Assembly (NCBI RefSeq): GCF_964340395.1
Contig: NC_135556.1
Span: forward strand, 8,312,501 to 8,376,500
Length of the DNA: 64,000 bases
Source: Glandiceps talaboti
Taxonomy: Eukaryota > Hemichordata > Enteropneusta > Spengelidae
Direction of reading: 5' to 3'
Shown here: positions 1-10,322 of the stretch, in pieces
How positions within the stretch are numbered: position 1 is the first letter of the stretch
Layout of the letters: each line of letters starts with the position of its first letter
Translations under genes and position numbers: made by a program
Notes under the pieces: generated by a model
Database searches by the model: none
What the model saw: the letters and a program-made list of their open reading frames with translations, nothing else
Told to the model about the DNA's origin: nothing

Positions 1-108
1 TACTATTTCTTTTCAATACAAAACATACACTCAGTACTAATATTCTGAGATTTGTGTGTCTGTTTAGTTAATAATTCTCATCTTCTGTGATTTATCCAAG
101 GCTTGCAG

Positions 109-282
109 GCCAGCAAACTTCTGAGGTATCTGAAGACCAGACATATGAGTCAGCGTATTCAAGCCAATCTCATGCCAGTGTTTCCCAGGGAATGCCAATG
201 TCTAGTCCTGATGCATATACTAATATGGACATAGATCCAACCAGACCACCAGAAGCTAGGCAATCAGATGATACCATATCAG
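109..282 (+). CDS. OCIAD1: OCIAD exon (first in window)
   Basis: The acceptor follows a pyrimidine-rich stretch and the donor is CAG|GTAAGT at 282/283. The frame is open, Ser-rich and contains TNMDIDPTR. A 28-bp piece of this exon (219-246) recurs exactly in the following intron at 301-328. The left border is uncertain (101 or 109). Confidence 0.65.
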
Positions 283-1985
283 GTAAGTCTTGATACCCTC
301 ACTAATATGGACATAGATCCAACCAGACTGAAATTCAGGACAGCTGCAGCACAAATTCAGGGCTGCAGCAGCACAGGAATTCAGGGCTGCTGCAGCACAG
401 AAATTCAGGGCTGCTGCAGCACAGAAATTCAGGGCTGCTGCAGCACAGAAATTCAGGGCTGCTGCAGCACAGAAATTCAGGGCTGCTACAGCACAGAAAT
501 TCAGGGCTGCTGTAGGATAGCACACATGGCTGAGAATGTTTCCCACTTTATACCTAGTAGAAGTTTTAAAGAATGTTGATGTTGGTGTTTTGCAGCCTTT
601 GCTCCATTAGCACCCCTTGAAGATGGCACTAAGAAACCAGTAACTTATGCAGAATTACGTGATAAACATCGACAAGAACAACAACATATGGTTGCACCTA
701 CTTTTCCAGCACCTGCTAACTATAACCCTAGAAGTTCCTCATCTCAAACAACAACAACATCAAGTCCAAGCAAATCACGACAGTTTGGTAAAGAATTTAA
801 TGCTGATGATCACTTTGGACAAACTTCACATAAAGGTACAAGGTTGGGATTTTTTTGTAAAATGGTCGTATGGATGAGAATTGGGTATTTGGTTTGGATC
901 TGTAATTAATAAAATAACTCTACTGTGTTTTTCTACTCGTAAAAACAACATTAAACAACATTATACCAAGTCCTTGTTTTTTAACTCTGTCATATTCTCC
1001 TCAATAAACTCAAACAATCCCTCTTGTCATGGCCTATTTGATGGAAAATTCAATGAACACTCTTCGCTAAGTTTGCACATGTGTCTGGACACACCGATAA
1101 ACTTGCAGATAAGTGTTTGTACCAGTTTTCATATTTTTACTCCTTGAAGATCCTACAGCTTGTTTTGAGAGATTTGTGCGTTTCTTATTCACAATTAGAT
1201 ATTATTCCCCAATATTTTTCTTTGTTCAGCCAAGGCAAATACTCATGACCTAAGGGGCCTTTGTCACTACTCGTCTAGCAACTCGTAGTGACAACCCTTA
1301 GGTCATGAGTATTTTATGGCTCTATGAAGAAAAATATTGGAAAATAACATAATTCTACAGTAATATCAAAGAAAAATCTATGAAAGTAATGGCAATTTTG
1401 AATGTTTTGACTCATGTTTCGAAACACAGCAGAGCCAGTGACGTAGACACATGTTGTCGTGACATAGATGCGCAGTCGTGATGTAGAATGACCAGAGTAT
1501 ATATTCCATATTTTTGTTTCAACTTGACTCGTGCATGGTATAATAGTGCACATTTTAAAGATGTCTTTCCACAATTAATGTTTGGGCACAGCATGGTACA
1601 ATTATTATCCCTGGGAAAGATCTATAACGTCACAGCTTTGATTTCTATATACCTCCACAAAGTACAACAACCTTTTATACTTCCTCAACTTCCTGTAGAG
1701 CATACAGTCCATAACACCTTCTGTAAGTGCATAGGATTAAAGCATTCAAATTGCAACCTCTATCCTACCAGGTTCCCAATTATACAGCGGGTTGACTGGG
1801 ACACAGTCTTTGTTCAAATATTGCCCAAGGAATTTTAGCCATTTAAAAACAAACGACAACAGCAATGCTTGAGCCAGTAATCTGCAGATTGAAGCTATTT
1901 AACCATCGTGACTCCATTTCTGTCATTTTACTTTGCAGGTAAGAAGAAAGTGAATCAGTATGGCGATGTAATTGACCTTGACTAG
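109..1985 (+). CDS. OCIAD1: OCIA domain-containing protein (OCIAD1/2-like), C-terminal part, three exons
   Basis: Three exons (about 109-282, 596-835, 1939-1985) join in phase 1 at every border and end at TAG 1983-1985. They encode about 152 residues of a hydrophilic tail. The stretch TYAELRDKHRQEQ and the terminal KKKVNQYGD match my recollection of the vertebrate OCIAD1 tail (TYEELRNKNRE, then VNKYGDTWDE at the end). OCIAD proteins are small membrane proteins of mitochondria and endosomes whose OCIA domain has two membrane segments. That domain would lie upstream of this window, so nothing here shows function directly. The middle exon is rich in Ser, Thr, Gln and Pro. The first exon could start at 101 instead of 109, because AG occurs at 99-100 and at 107-108; phase 1 favours 109. 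OCIAD1 versus OCIAD2 cannot be settled from the tail; most invertebrates have one gene. Confidence 0.75.
301..328 (+). repeat. 28-bp exact duplicate of OCIAD exon sequence inside the intron
   Basis: Bases 301-328 are identical to exon bases 219-246, an offset of 82 bp. The copy would read the same peptide TNMDIDPTR but in a different frame from the exon's own run-on. It sits 18 bases past the donor and directly before the 24-bp tandem array. Confidence 0.85.
331..515. repeat. 24-bp tandem array in OCIAD intron
   Basis: About seven copies of a 24-bp unit with core ATTCAGGGCTGCTGCAGCAC. The outer copies are diverged and the inner four are nearly identical. The unit length is a multiple of three, so long open frames appear on both strands, reading IQGCCSTE repeats on plus. 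These frames have no homology and lie between a good donor and a good acceptor, so I treat the array as intronic. Confidence 0.9.
596..835 (+). CDS. OCIAD1: OCIAD middle exon
   Basis: The acceptor is TTTTGCAG|CC at 595/596 and the donor is AAAG|GTACAA at 835/836. Both ends are phase 1. It encodes AFAPLAPLEDGTKKP, then the conserved TYAELRDKHRQEQ, then a Ser/Thr/Gln-rich linker that ends in GQTSHK. Confidence 0.8.
1205..1545. mobile_element. Family A hairpin MITE, copy 1
   Basis: Two arms, about 1210-1256 and 1286-1340, form an imperfect hairpin: each contains CTCATGACCTAAGG or its complement, and the outer parts pair CCAATATTTTTC with its complement. A unique tail with GACGTAGACAC follows and the element ends near GGTATAATAG. 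Similar copies lie at 20,150-20,470 and 49,062-49,400. There is no coding capacity. It lies in the last OCIAD intron. Confidence 0.75.
1655..1917 (-). mobile_element. tRNA-derived SINE, degenerate copy
   Basis: This stretch aligns by eye over most of its length with the better preserved copy at 32,670-33,018. Shared blocks include GCATAGGATTAAAG, CAGGTTCCCA/ATTATACAGC, GGGTTGACTG and TTGCCCAAGGA. The tRNA-like head is at the right end and is badly eroded here. Confidence 0.7.
1939..1985 (+). CDS. OCIAD1: OCIAD terminal coding exon
   Basis: The acceptor is CTTTGCAG|GT at 1938/1939. The short exon completes a split Gly codon and encodes KKKVNQYGDVIDLD before TAG. The VNQYGD block is the conserved end of the family. 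Confidence 0.8.
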
Positions 1986-3115
1986 ACATTTATGATGGAA
2001 TCACTGGCAGCAGCAAAACCATGCAGTACTTGAAGTTGAAATTTAGGATTTGAAAATCAGCCAGTGTTGTAGCTGGGGCCGTGCTTGACAGGAAATTCTA
2101 GCTTATCACCCTGATGTTCTCCAATTGGTACAACCCCACCTTTTTTCTATGTTTGTGGTGGGTCATCCTATTTCATCAAGAAATGAAAAGTTCGGAAACT
2201 GTGTTATTTATTAGTGTGCATCTCTAAAGGAAAGGCTTGACTGTTAGCTGGGAAAATGAAGGACTGGAATTTAATTTTAATGATGCTGAATTTGTAAAGC
2301 ACTTTGTGAAAATGTAGAGCCACATTTATATGAGGCAACAAGAGATAAGTGATGTACTGAATGCATTTGTCTTGGCACAAATACTGATTTAATTTTATAG
2401 AACAGAACATTCAATGAATGTAGGGTGCAAGAGGCAACAAACATCTTCATCTATTGTTGTGTATAATCAATTTCAATGAAATTTACATGGTTATAGGAAA
2501 TGTACATTGTTAGTGCCTGTTTTGAAAGACTCAAATTTAACAGTAGTCCAGGGCACACAGACTACTAAACATTGTATCTAGACTACTAAATTATCAGTAG
2601 TCCAGGACACACAGACTACTAAACATTGTATCTAGACTACTAAATTAGCAGTAGTCCAGGACACACAGACTACTAAACATTGTATCTAGACTACCAAATT
2701 AGCAGTAGTCCAGGGCACATAGACCACTAAACATTGTATATAGACTACCAGATTTATGTGATGGAAGTGTGAATAGACCAATGGTATAGCATAGTAAATG
2801 TATAGTATTGTTTATTCGCCTTTCCAGGCCTCCGGCCCATTTGCATGGAGTTACATTTTATGTGTTATAAACCAATGAAAATCAATAGAAAGTTGTAACT
2901 GACAGTCACCTAGCTAAATCTGACTACCGAGTGCAGAAGTTAAAGTTAAGCCATGAATGGAACTTAGAAGACTTTCATACGTTTGAATGGGATAAACTAC
3001 ATTGCATATACAGGTGTGTTCATTATCTTCAAATGAGTTGTTAGCCACATTTTTGTTCTGTAATGTGTGCTGTTTTCAAGAGAGTTCAAAATAAAGAATG
3101 TTATGATACTTGAAT
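1986..3115 (+). other. OCIAD1: Probable OCIAD 3' UTR
   Basis: No reading frame of interest follows the stop. AATAAA occurs at 3090-3095 in a context fit for polyadenylation about 20 bases later. The stretch contains the 54-bp tandem array at 2541-2756. The extent is inferred from the hexamer only. Confidence 0.45.
2541..2756. repeat. 54-bp tandem array, four copies
   Basis: Units start at 2541, 2595, 2649 and 2703 with CAGTAGTCCAGG. Each contains two GACTAC(T/C)A blocks flanking ACATTGTAT. The first three copies are almost identical and the fourth is diverged. Confidence 0.95.
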
Positions 3116-5177
3116 ATACTGGTATAAATGTGTTCTTTCACTGTCTCAGTCTGTTAAAGTGAGTCAAAAATTACCCATGATTTTATAGCAGTCTTGGCAG
3201 GTAAAACACATTTGCAAATTTAGCAACGATACTTTGGGTACTAGCAATACAGATTTAAGCACCTTCAGACAACCACTGCAAGAATGGTGTCGGGTAGACT
3301 TTATTTTATCCATATGTGAATGTTCACAACCATGGCTTTAAATGTACATGCTGACTTCACTCAAACCTTGCACAAAGATAAATAGAATATTTAAAGTCCA
3401 AATAAACTGATAAAAAGCTGATGTTTCAGGTAAAATCTTTCTTACTTCAGAGGTAAAGTTCTCATACTTCTAATATCAAAGATTTACATGATGGCAATGA
3501 AGATGAACAGTATTAAATAGACAAAATCTACTAAATTACCCCAACTTTTTAATCATGGTTCCTTCATACAATAATACTTGCATGTAACTGCAGAATGGAG
3601 CAGATTTCAATTTGTCTGAAGTGTTATAAAGGTGTTGACATTGAAAACACCTTGTAAGATACAGTTTGAAGTGCTGAGAACCCGTGATTTATCACGACGA
3701 AAGAAGAAAGAACTGATGAATTGACCTTAGAGGGCGGCCTTTAAAAACGGGGCGAGATAGAGGGTTTGATGGGCAGTTGGACACTGATATTGGCATCAGT
3801 GTAGGTTTTCTACTAGTCCTCGTCACGTCCGGTGTAGCCAGCAGGAAGATTTGTGGTTTTCATTAATAACATGTGGTTTCAGACCAAAAATTATGTTTTT
3901 AATAGAATCAGCCTCAAATAATAGGGGGGGGGGGATGTTAAACTGATCTTATGTGCCCTCCCACTGATTGTGAAGGATATCTGCCCTCCCTCCCACCGGG
4001 TTTCAACTTTCCCACCAGTCAATATTGTGAATGATGTATCCATTCCCCACATGGAAAACGTTGTGCTTTCCACTATACCAACAATTCATTTTGATGTATG
4101 CAACGTGCACCCCTCACCCACAATTCCACGTTTTCCCTTCCCACTGTATCAAATCCAGGACTCTTCCCTGTCATAATTATTCCTTGTTTGCTCCCCTCCC
4201 GCTACTGATCAAAAAACACTGCCCGACCACTGAAAAATTGCATAAGAACAGCTTATATAGTTGACTGCATGCACTTGCCCTGTGAAATGTATTATTAGTA
4301 CAAACAAAACGTGTACAGCTTTCATCCATTTTTTTTAAAAATTGGGTATAAAAATTACCCTAGTTCTTTCCAATTGACAGATTAAAAATTTCAAGTCTTA
4401 GAACGACAGGCTTTTCTACTTACAAAAATGTATGAGATAGGAATAATATAATTACAAACAAAAGACATTACACACCACATCAAGAACATCGTTTTCCACT
4501 TCATCTTTATTTTCAAATAAAAACAAACATAACATAACACAAATACTGCATCTGTTAATGTAACAATATATTAGATTATTTCTTTCAAAATATCATTTTC
4601 TCTCAAATGTATGATAAAACTCAATTTAAAATACATATTTGCACTTTGAATCAATCATGTTAAATCTGATTGCATTTTATTCTGCACCTGCTAGTGGCTT
4701 GACATGGAATACTTCACAAAGTAACAATATCCAAAACATAAAAATTTAAAACAAGCTAATATTAAGCCTGAAATCTTGCCCACGAAAACTGACCAAACTG
4801 ACACATGAAATCCAGCCACTGAATCTAGAAGAGCTAGTGAGCTACTGATACTCAATCTAAAGGAGACTTTGAACAGTAAATGTACAAATCACAACAACTC
4901 TTGACTTACAACCTTCATCAAAATAATCATAGATATACAGGAAAGACCTTGCTAGGTGCCGTCTTTCAAGCTGCTAGCTAAATGGAGCAGTTTTGTTACT
5001 ACATAAAGTGACTTACTCTTAATGTTGTACATTCTGAAATATATTGAATCATACATAATTAAACAAGTCTGTATAGTCGAATGCATTTTTAGAATGACAA
5101 AAAAAAGAGAAAAATATTAAGTCCACACCATATATCTTTGTCAGGATGTAGAACATCAAGAAAGTCAGGTAACAAGA

Positions 5178-5288
5178 CCCCCCCCCCCCCCCATAAAACC
5201 ATACATGCCCCAGTGAGAGCTATTACATCCATCATGCCCCCCCCCCCCATATAAAACCATACATGCCCCAGAAAGCGCTATTACATCC
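5178..5288. repeat. Duplicated block led by poly-C
   Basis: Two copies (5178-5230 and 5236-5288) of a poly-C run followed by ATAAAACCATACATGCCCCAG and a GCTATTACATCC end. Confidence 0.85.
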
Positions 5289-6084
5289 TTCAAGAAACAA
5301 CAATGAAATGAACAAAGCCAGGAGTATTAACAATCATACCATCATTTCTGGTCTTTTACTCTGACAGCTCTAACCATTCATCATATTCTTCATCCATGTA
5401 GGTTAGAGTGAACAACATACATACTAGGATATTATAGTAGGTTCAGTGTTCTTCAGTCCAGCCACAGACCACTGCTGTGGTCTGAGGTCTAGCCAAACCT
5501 TAGTCTTAATTTGTAATAAGCATCAGTATGCCCTCTATTGAAGTACTGATGCACAGTTATTTCCTGTTATACACCAAATTTGGTGTTTCTGCATCCTTTA
5601 CTACGTGGTGACTCGATCATGAGAAAAATCCACTTTCATCAAATTGACCCACAACAAATTTAATGTCGTCTTTTTGTTAGAGGGCACACAGCTCAGCATC
5701 ACTGCAGTAACCTTATATCCATGATTATCATAACAGTGCAACAAACACCTAGAAATCAAATCAAGTTTCTGAACACTCATTCTTTATATTTCTCAACATA
5801 ATATCAATGGGACAAAAACCCATTACAGGGGTTCCATGATAGTCTGTTAGAAATATCATGTTAGGGCACCCTCAAGCATCAGCCTTCCCCTGTTAAAGAG
5901 AAGGCAGAACGACATGATGTATCTTACTGCCTACTTCTATGACTGAGCCACTTCATTTGAATGGAGAACTATTGGTGTTTGTGAAGACATCTTTGTCCTT
6001 GACTCATTGACTTTGTCAAGTTTGCAATGAAACACTCAACAAACTATATAGAGCCACATACACCACCGTGACCATATAACACCT

Positions 6085-6107
6085 CCCCCCCCCCCCCCCC
6101 CCCCCCC
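6085..6107. repeat. Poly-C tract (23 C)
   Basis: Uninterrupted run of 23 cytosines, i.e. a G-run on the minus strand, which would be inside any extended TRMT9B 3' UTR. Confidence 0.9.
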
Positions 6108-6554
6108 ACCACCACCTCTTTTTCCAAAGTTGCCTGAAATTCATCAAGTGAAACCTGGGCCACCATTTACATAAAAATATGAAGTGTCTTATAGCAAACT
6201 ATTACATCTATAATATAGATAATTAACATTTCATGCAAAATATCAGAACAATAGTATGAGGAACAAAAATGACATAATGTTTGGATGGGTCAAAGTTTGC
6301 TAGCTCTTGCGCAGTTGAAATACATCAAACCATGGGCAGGAATCAACCCGCTCAATTCAAATTCACTTTGGTCACATTGTCAGATACAGCTTTCCCCTTT
6401 TTGTTTGGCATGGTAGTTTGTTGTTTCGTTGAAAAGGAAAACTTTATTGACAATGAATATAGGTATGTTTAATATTCATAGTTTATGTGACATTAATTTC
6501 TTGACCAATTATATTCCAAACTTGGATAATATGAGCTTGGGTGTGACTGAAAAA

Positions 6555-6855
6555 TCTAATGACCAGCTATAAATTTATTCCATATTTGGACAATGTATGC
6601 TCCATGGTCTGATATAAGAATTACTGACCAGCTATTTCCACACTCAAGGATTTAATATAATGACCTGGTATTTCCAAACTTAAGGATGTAATATTACAAT
6701 TTAATGACCACCCATCTTCCAAACTCACAGATGTGATATTACAATTTAATGACTAGCTATTTTCCAAACTCAAGGATGTAATATTACATTTAATGACCAG
6801 CTATATTCAAATTCACAGACGGAATATCACAATTTAACAACCTGCTATATTCCAG
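6555..6855. repeat. Degenerate ~50-bp tandem array
   Basis: About six diverged units share AATGACCAGCTAT, TTCCAAACTCA and GGATGTAATATTACA-like blocks. Spacing varies from about 45 to 55 bp, which suggests an old array. Confidence 0.7.
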
Positions 6856-9800
6856 TTTGCAAGAACTTTGAACGAAAATGTTCTTACGCCATGCACACAA
6901 ACCAAACTGTACACATTCCAACAGAAAATACAGGATTTATACCCTGATTTTTCTATGACATGACAACTAGTGTCTACATCATTGGTTCTACTGCATTGCT
7001 CAAAATACAAGTCAAATGGTCAGATTTGCAATAGTCTGTAAGGTATGCCACGACGGCAGCAGCTTGCCCATTGATCTACCCCTCTCATAAGAGAGAGAGG
7101 AGGTTGGTGTGGGTGGAATGACACAACGTATCTTACAGTCTAGAATAGCTGTTACTCTCCCTATTTTTCTTCAATTGCCTAAGCTTTATGTGTTACAGTT
7201 ACTCAAGAGATCAATCCTTAGTACTTTTCTCTATTCAACATGAAAATACTTGTGTGACATAAGAGTATTATAACTTGTCTCTGACTTATAAGGCCCTTCA
7301 TATCATTGATCTTTTTCTTGTCTGAACAAACAAAACTACAGGGGAACAAACTCTAATCGTAGAAAGCTTGAACAACATCTGTTTTCTGTTTTTTACAATA
7401 CACACTTTTAGCTGAAAGTTTTGAGGAAAAAGTTGTCTTCATTCTCGCAAGCCAAAGTTATTATTTCTATTGCCGTAAAATAGGCTGTGGTTTGCGACGA
7501 TGGTTGTCTTTTGACCTTTAACCCATAACATTGAACAGAAAGTTAGTTAAGTAAGTGTAGCAATTGCAGATTGTAATTTCATGTTGTTATAACAGAATAC
7601 ACATTGATATTATTATAGGAACATCACAAAAATATATATATCTTAAATGGTCTTTTGATATATGCTACAAAACGTTCTGTATTCAAAATAGACGCTGGAT
7701 TTCTCATCCTTAACTGTGTAACCTCATGTTACATACAGTTATTTAACATTAAAACTCTCGCCTCCCAAGCTACAAATGTTTCAATGGTCAAAAATCATTT
7801 ATCTACCCCCTCCCCCCAGTTACAAATGTTTCAAAGGTGGAACACAGAGTTGAAATTCTGACACTGTCATGACTACAATTTTGGGTAAAAATTTCCAAAT
7901 CATTAATGAAAAATGCACTCAATAATAAATGTGCAATACATAATTCGATGGAAGGTGTGACAAAATTAGATTACTGGCAAAAAATTGTGTTTGACTTTGA
8001 AAAATTACAGGAAATGTTACAGTACCAAATATTTTTTTTAAATTTCTTTATCCATAATGTGTCACATTTGTAGAACTAAACATGTCCTCCACATTCTTAG
8101 TTTTCATTTTCAAGGAAGAGAGGAAAAAGCAACGGTGGGAAAATGATTCCAAAACACATTAAAGTCTTAACCCTGGGGAGACAGACATAATAAAGTACAA
8201 CTGGTACAAGACACGGCAAAAATCAATTTCCGTATTCACAACAAAATGGACAATTTATGTATATCTGACATCACAGACATACTAAATAAATATATTGCAC
8301 TTACTTAATGATATCAAACTAAACTACTGGCTACTGTAAATTTATATTGAAAAAACATACAATGTCATTTCAGTGTATTAAGGACCTGTCAGTTCTGAGT
8401 TTTGATATTTTTCAGATTTTGAGTGCAGCAGTCGTCTGATTTACACACATGCCGTTCCGGGGTCCCATGCTTTGAAAATCTTTGTTTCTAAACAGAAATT
8501 ACCATGATTTCCCCTAAATGAACACTGGCATACTAAGCTAAATTCAACACACTCGTTGGTACTTGGGATAGGTATACAGTGATAACAACTTGACACACTG
8601 TATTTGCAAATGAACAAAAAAGCACCTCATCTGAACATGTGTATGGGACGATCAGTGAACTTAAAGTAAACATGAATATTTGGAACAATTTTATGACATA
8701 ACTTACTGACCAAATCCCTGTACTCATAAATATCAAGGTCGAAAGATACCATAATTTTGTCACAAAATATCTCCAACAGTCTTACCACAGACACATCCAA
8801 ATAGAAATATTTCATTGACTGCATGGGTCAGTTTATAGAAATAGTTATCTGTCTATTTGACCTTGACCTGCACTTTCAAGGTCAAATGTTAACATCAACC
8901 ATTCGCTCTTTTGAATCAACACCAAACATGTAAGAAAAGGATCTCTAAATTTTCGGTGAATTTAAGATGCCTGATGTAAGTAATGTTATTCTTTATAATT
9001 ATTTGATTCAATGTGATGTAACAACTTGGAGGTGACTCTCTAATCATATCTAATAATGGTTTATTTCATGGAAAAAAACTTTGTTTGGAGAGGAACTTTT
9101 CAATGAAATTAAGAGCTCATGGAAACAAAGGGATTAGTTTTAAGTTTGATATCGGTTGTGTGATAAAAATCTCATGATCATATATATTATCTAAAACAAA
9201 TAACAAAAAATGTACTCATTTCATCTTTTCACTATAATATGAAAGCACATTTAAATAACTTATCAAAATGAATCTTTCTTTAAATTTTACACATCTTTCT
9301 GTGATTAATTATTAATAAATACCTTGTTGTATAACTTATACATTGTCAAAAAATTTTAAACCCTACTTGAGCAACAGCCCAAGACTCATGATTTGGCAGC
9401 CATATTGAATTTTCCCAGAATTCCATACAATGTCAAATGTCATGGCAGCAAAGTAAAAAATGCTTCAAGATTTGAGCTGTATGCAACATAAGTGATAATT
9501 TATCTCTAAGACTGACACACTTTCAGCCCCTAACACAGTCTTTTTTAATTTTCAATCAATACAAAAACTGTCATTTCTCAGTGTATCAAGTGGCACTGAC
9601 CCTTACAGAAATCAAAGATGGCTGCTGTTGCTGAATAAGGCTGTCAGATCGGTTTGATTTATAGTAAATCTAATTGCAGAATAAAAGAAACTGCATGTTG
9701 CACAAATCTAACTGCAAATAAAACATTTTCATGAGTAAATCTTGGGAAGATTGTTTTTGATACATGTACATGACATGGAAGATGAAAACAAAGAACGAAA

Positions 9801-10322
9801 GAGTCTGGATTTGTATCAATCATTCTTGATGTCAGAGGTAGTGTTGGAAATGCCTTGTTTTTGCTGTAATTAAGTACAACTGTGCATACATGGTGTAAAG
9901 TCTTGCACACGGTAAAGCCTACTATTTCAGATTAAAAAGACAATGTATCACAATGAATGTGATTTCCTTTCAAAGAGCTCAAACTTAGACAATGAAATTT
10001 TGTACAAAATCACAAAAATACTGTCACTTAGTCACGATGAATAATAATCTTGGTATGGGAATATTGATTACGTTACCAAGACAATAATGATATAAAGTGA
10101 CATTAAAACAGAGTCTGACTCTGACATAACCCATTTAGTTTCATCCATCAGGATCTTTTACCCAAGTGGCATTTCATTGAATCATTGGAAAATTTTGTTT
10201 ATTAGTTTTAAGAAAGAAAGAGTTGAGTAATCTATCATAACTCCAAAAGTAGAAGATCATACAAACTCTTGAACACATTTCTCAACTATTAAAATTTATA
10301 AGTTATCCCAAGAGGTGTGTTA

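Larger units (their letters stand above)
3116..10322. other. Non-coding stretch between convergent genes
   Basis: No exon with homology is seen on either strand. The part nearest 10,322 may be a long 3' UTR of the minus-strand methyltransferase gene, since no gene boundary is evident; many minus-strand AATAAA hexamers exist, so the end cannot be fixed. It contains C-tracts, a duplicated C-tract block and a degenerate tandem array, listed separately. Confidence 0.5.

Noticed and set aside
268-579. Open frames on both strands across the OCIAD intron
   Set aside because: They follow the 24-bp tandem array and lie between matched donor and acceptor with correct phase.
8850-8890. TGACCTTGACC and AAGGTCA nuclear-receptor-like motifs
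   Set aside because: They lie far from any promoter in the TRMT9B 3' side. Probably chance.
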